Shown here: positions 5,708 through 5,814 of the stretch, piece after piece
How the letters are laid out: the number at the start of each line of letters is the position of its first letter
Position numbering within the stretch: the first letter of the stretch is position 1
From: Myxococcales bacterium
Lineage (GTDB): Bacteria; Myxococcota_A; Polyangia; Polyangiales; Polyangiaceae
Reading direction: 5' to 3'
Assembly (NCBI GenBank): GCA_023248785.1
Contig: JAHFDX010000268.1
Span: 1-5,814 of the forward strand
DNA length: 5,814 bases
The notes under the pieces: model-generated
The model's input: only the letters and a program-made list of their open reading frames with translations
What the model was told of the DNA's origin: nothing
Databases searched by the model: none
Program-made: the position numbers and the translations under genes

Positions 5708-5814
5708 TCAGTGACAGTCGACAATCTCAACGTCGTAAGCGTGCCCATCACGAAACCGAAAGCAAAGCCGCCATGGCACGTTAGACGCAATGTCGTTGAC
5801 GGGATGAACCTTGC
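5708..5814 (-). CDS. higB: HigB-type toxin (RelE-like mRNA interferase), 3' end only
   Basis: The gene enters from the right edge; 34 codons and a TGA stop (5708-5710) are inside the window. The tail reads NVPWRLCFRF then DGHAYDVEIVDCH. In HigB/RelE-fold toxins this final part is the beta strand carrying WRICFRW and the hallmark C-terminus DVEIVDYH. HigB cleaves mRNA on the ribosome, and its last residues (Asp-Tyr-His) contribute to the active site in Proteus HigB. Here the Tyr is replaced by Cys (TGT, one base from TAT), which may weaken the toxin. It is followed after 10 bp by higA, the usual higBA order. The short length visible is due only to the window edge. Confidence 0.88.
   Translation of the reverse strand, partial: KVHPVNDIASNVPWRLCFRFRDGHAYDVEIVDCH

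Noticed and set aside
1..5814. CRISPR array, insertion sequence or attachment site
   Set aside because: No regularly spaced repeats, transposase motifs, terminal inverted repeats or duplicated target sites were seen by eye.

Overview
The window looks like chromosomal DNA of a myxobacterium-like member of the Myxococcota (Polyangia type). This is inferred from the moderately high GC, the FHA-GGDEF-like protein tail, a Cys-rich 'DxDC...CC' lipoprotein of a kind common in that phylum, and multihaem lipoproteins. No taxonomic search could be run.

Left part (1-1268): the 3' end of a diguanylate cyclase gene on the + strand converges, 16 bp apart, on a Cys-rich lipoprotein gene on the - strand. 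That gene has a promoter-bearing upstream region of about 190 bp.

Centre (1269-5341, all - strand, read right to left): an outer-membrane beta-barrel protein overlaps by ATGA with a seven-haem lipoprotein cytochrome. Next come an 84-residue helical soluble protein with a very strong ribosome binding site, a lipoprotein joining an SbsA-type Ig-like domain to a single-haem cytochrome c domain, and a MarR-type regulator. Together this is a plausible porin-cytochrome electron conduit across the outer membrane, with an extra redox lipoprotein and a possible local regulator. The exact gene set matches no named system known to me.

Right edge (5418-5814, - strand): a higBA toxin-antitoxin pair. Only the last 34 residues of HigB are inside the window, and the track-sized ORFs miss this gene. 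HigA is broken by a one-base frameshift at GGG-TAA, after which the family's C-terminal half resumes in the +1 frame. HigB carries Cys where the family normally ends in Asp-Tyr-His. The pair is most likely decaying, although a +1 recoding event cannot be excluded from sequence alone.
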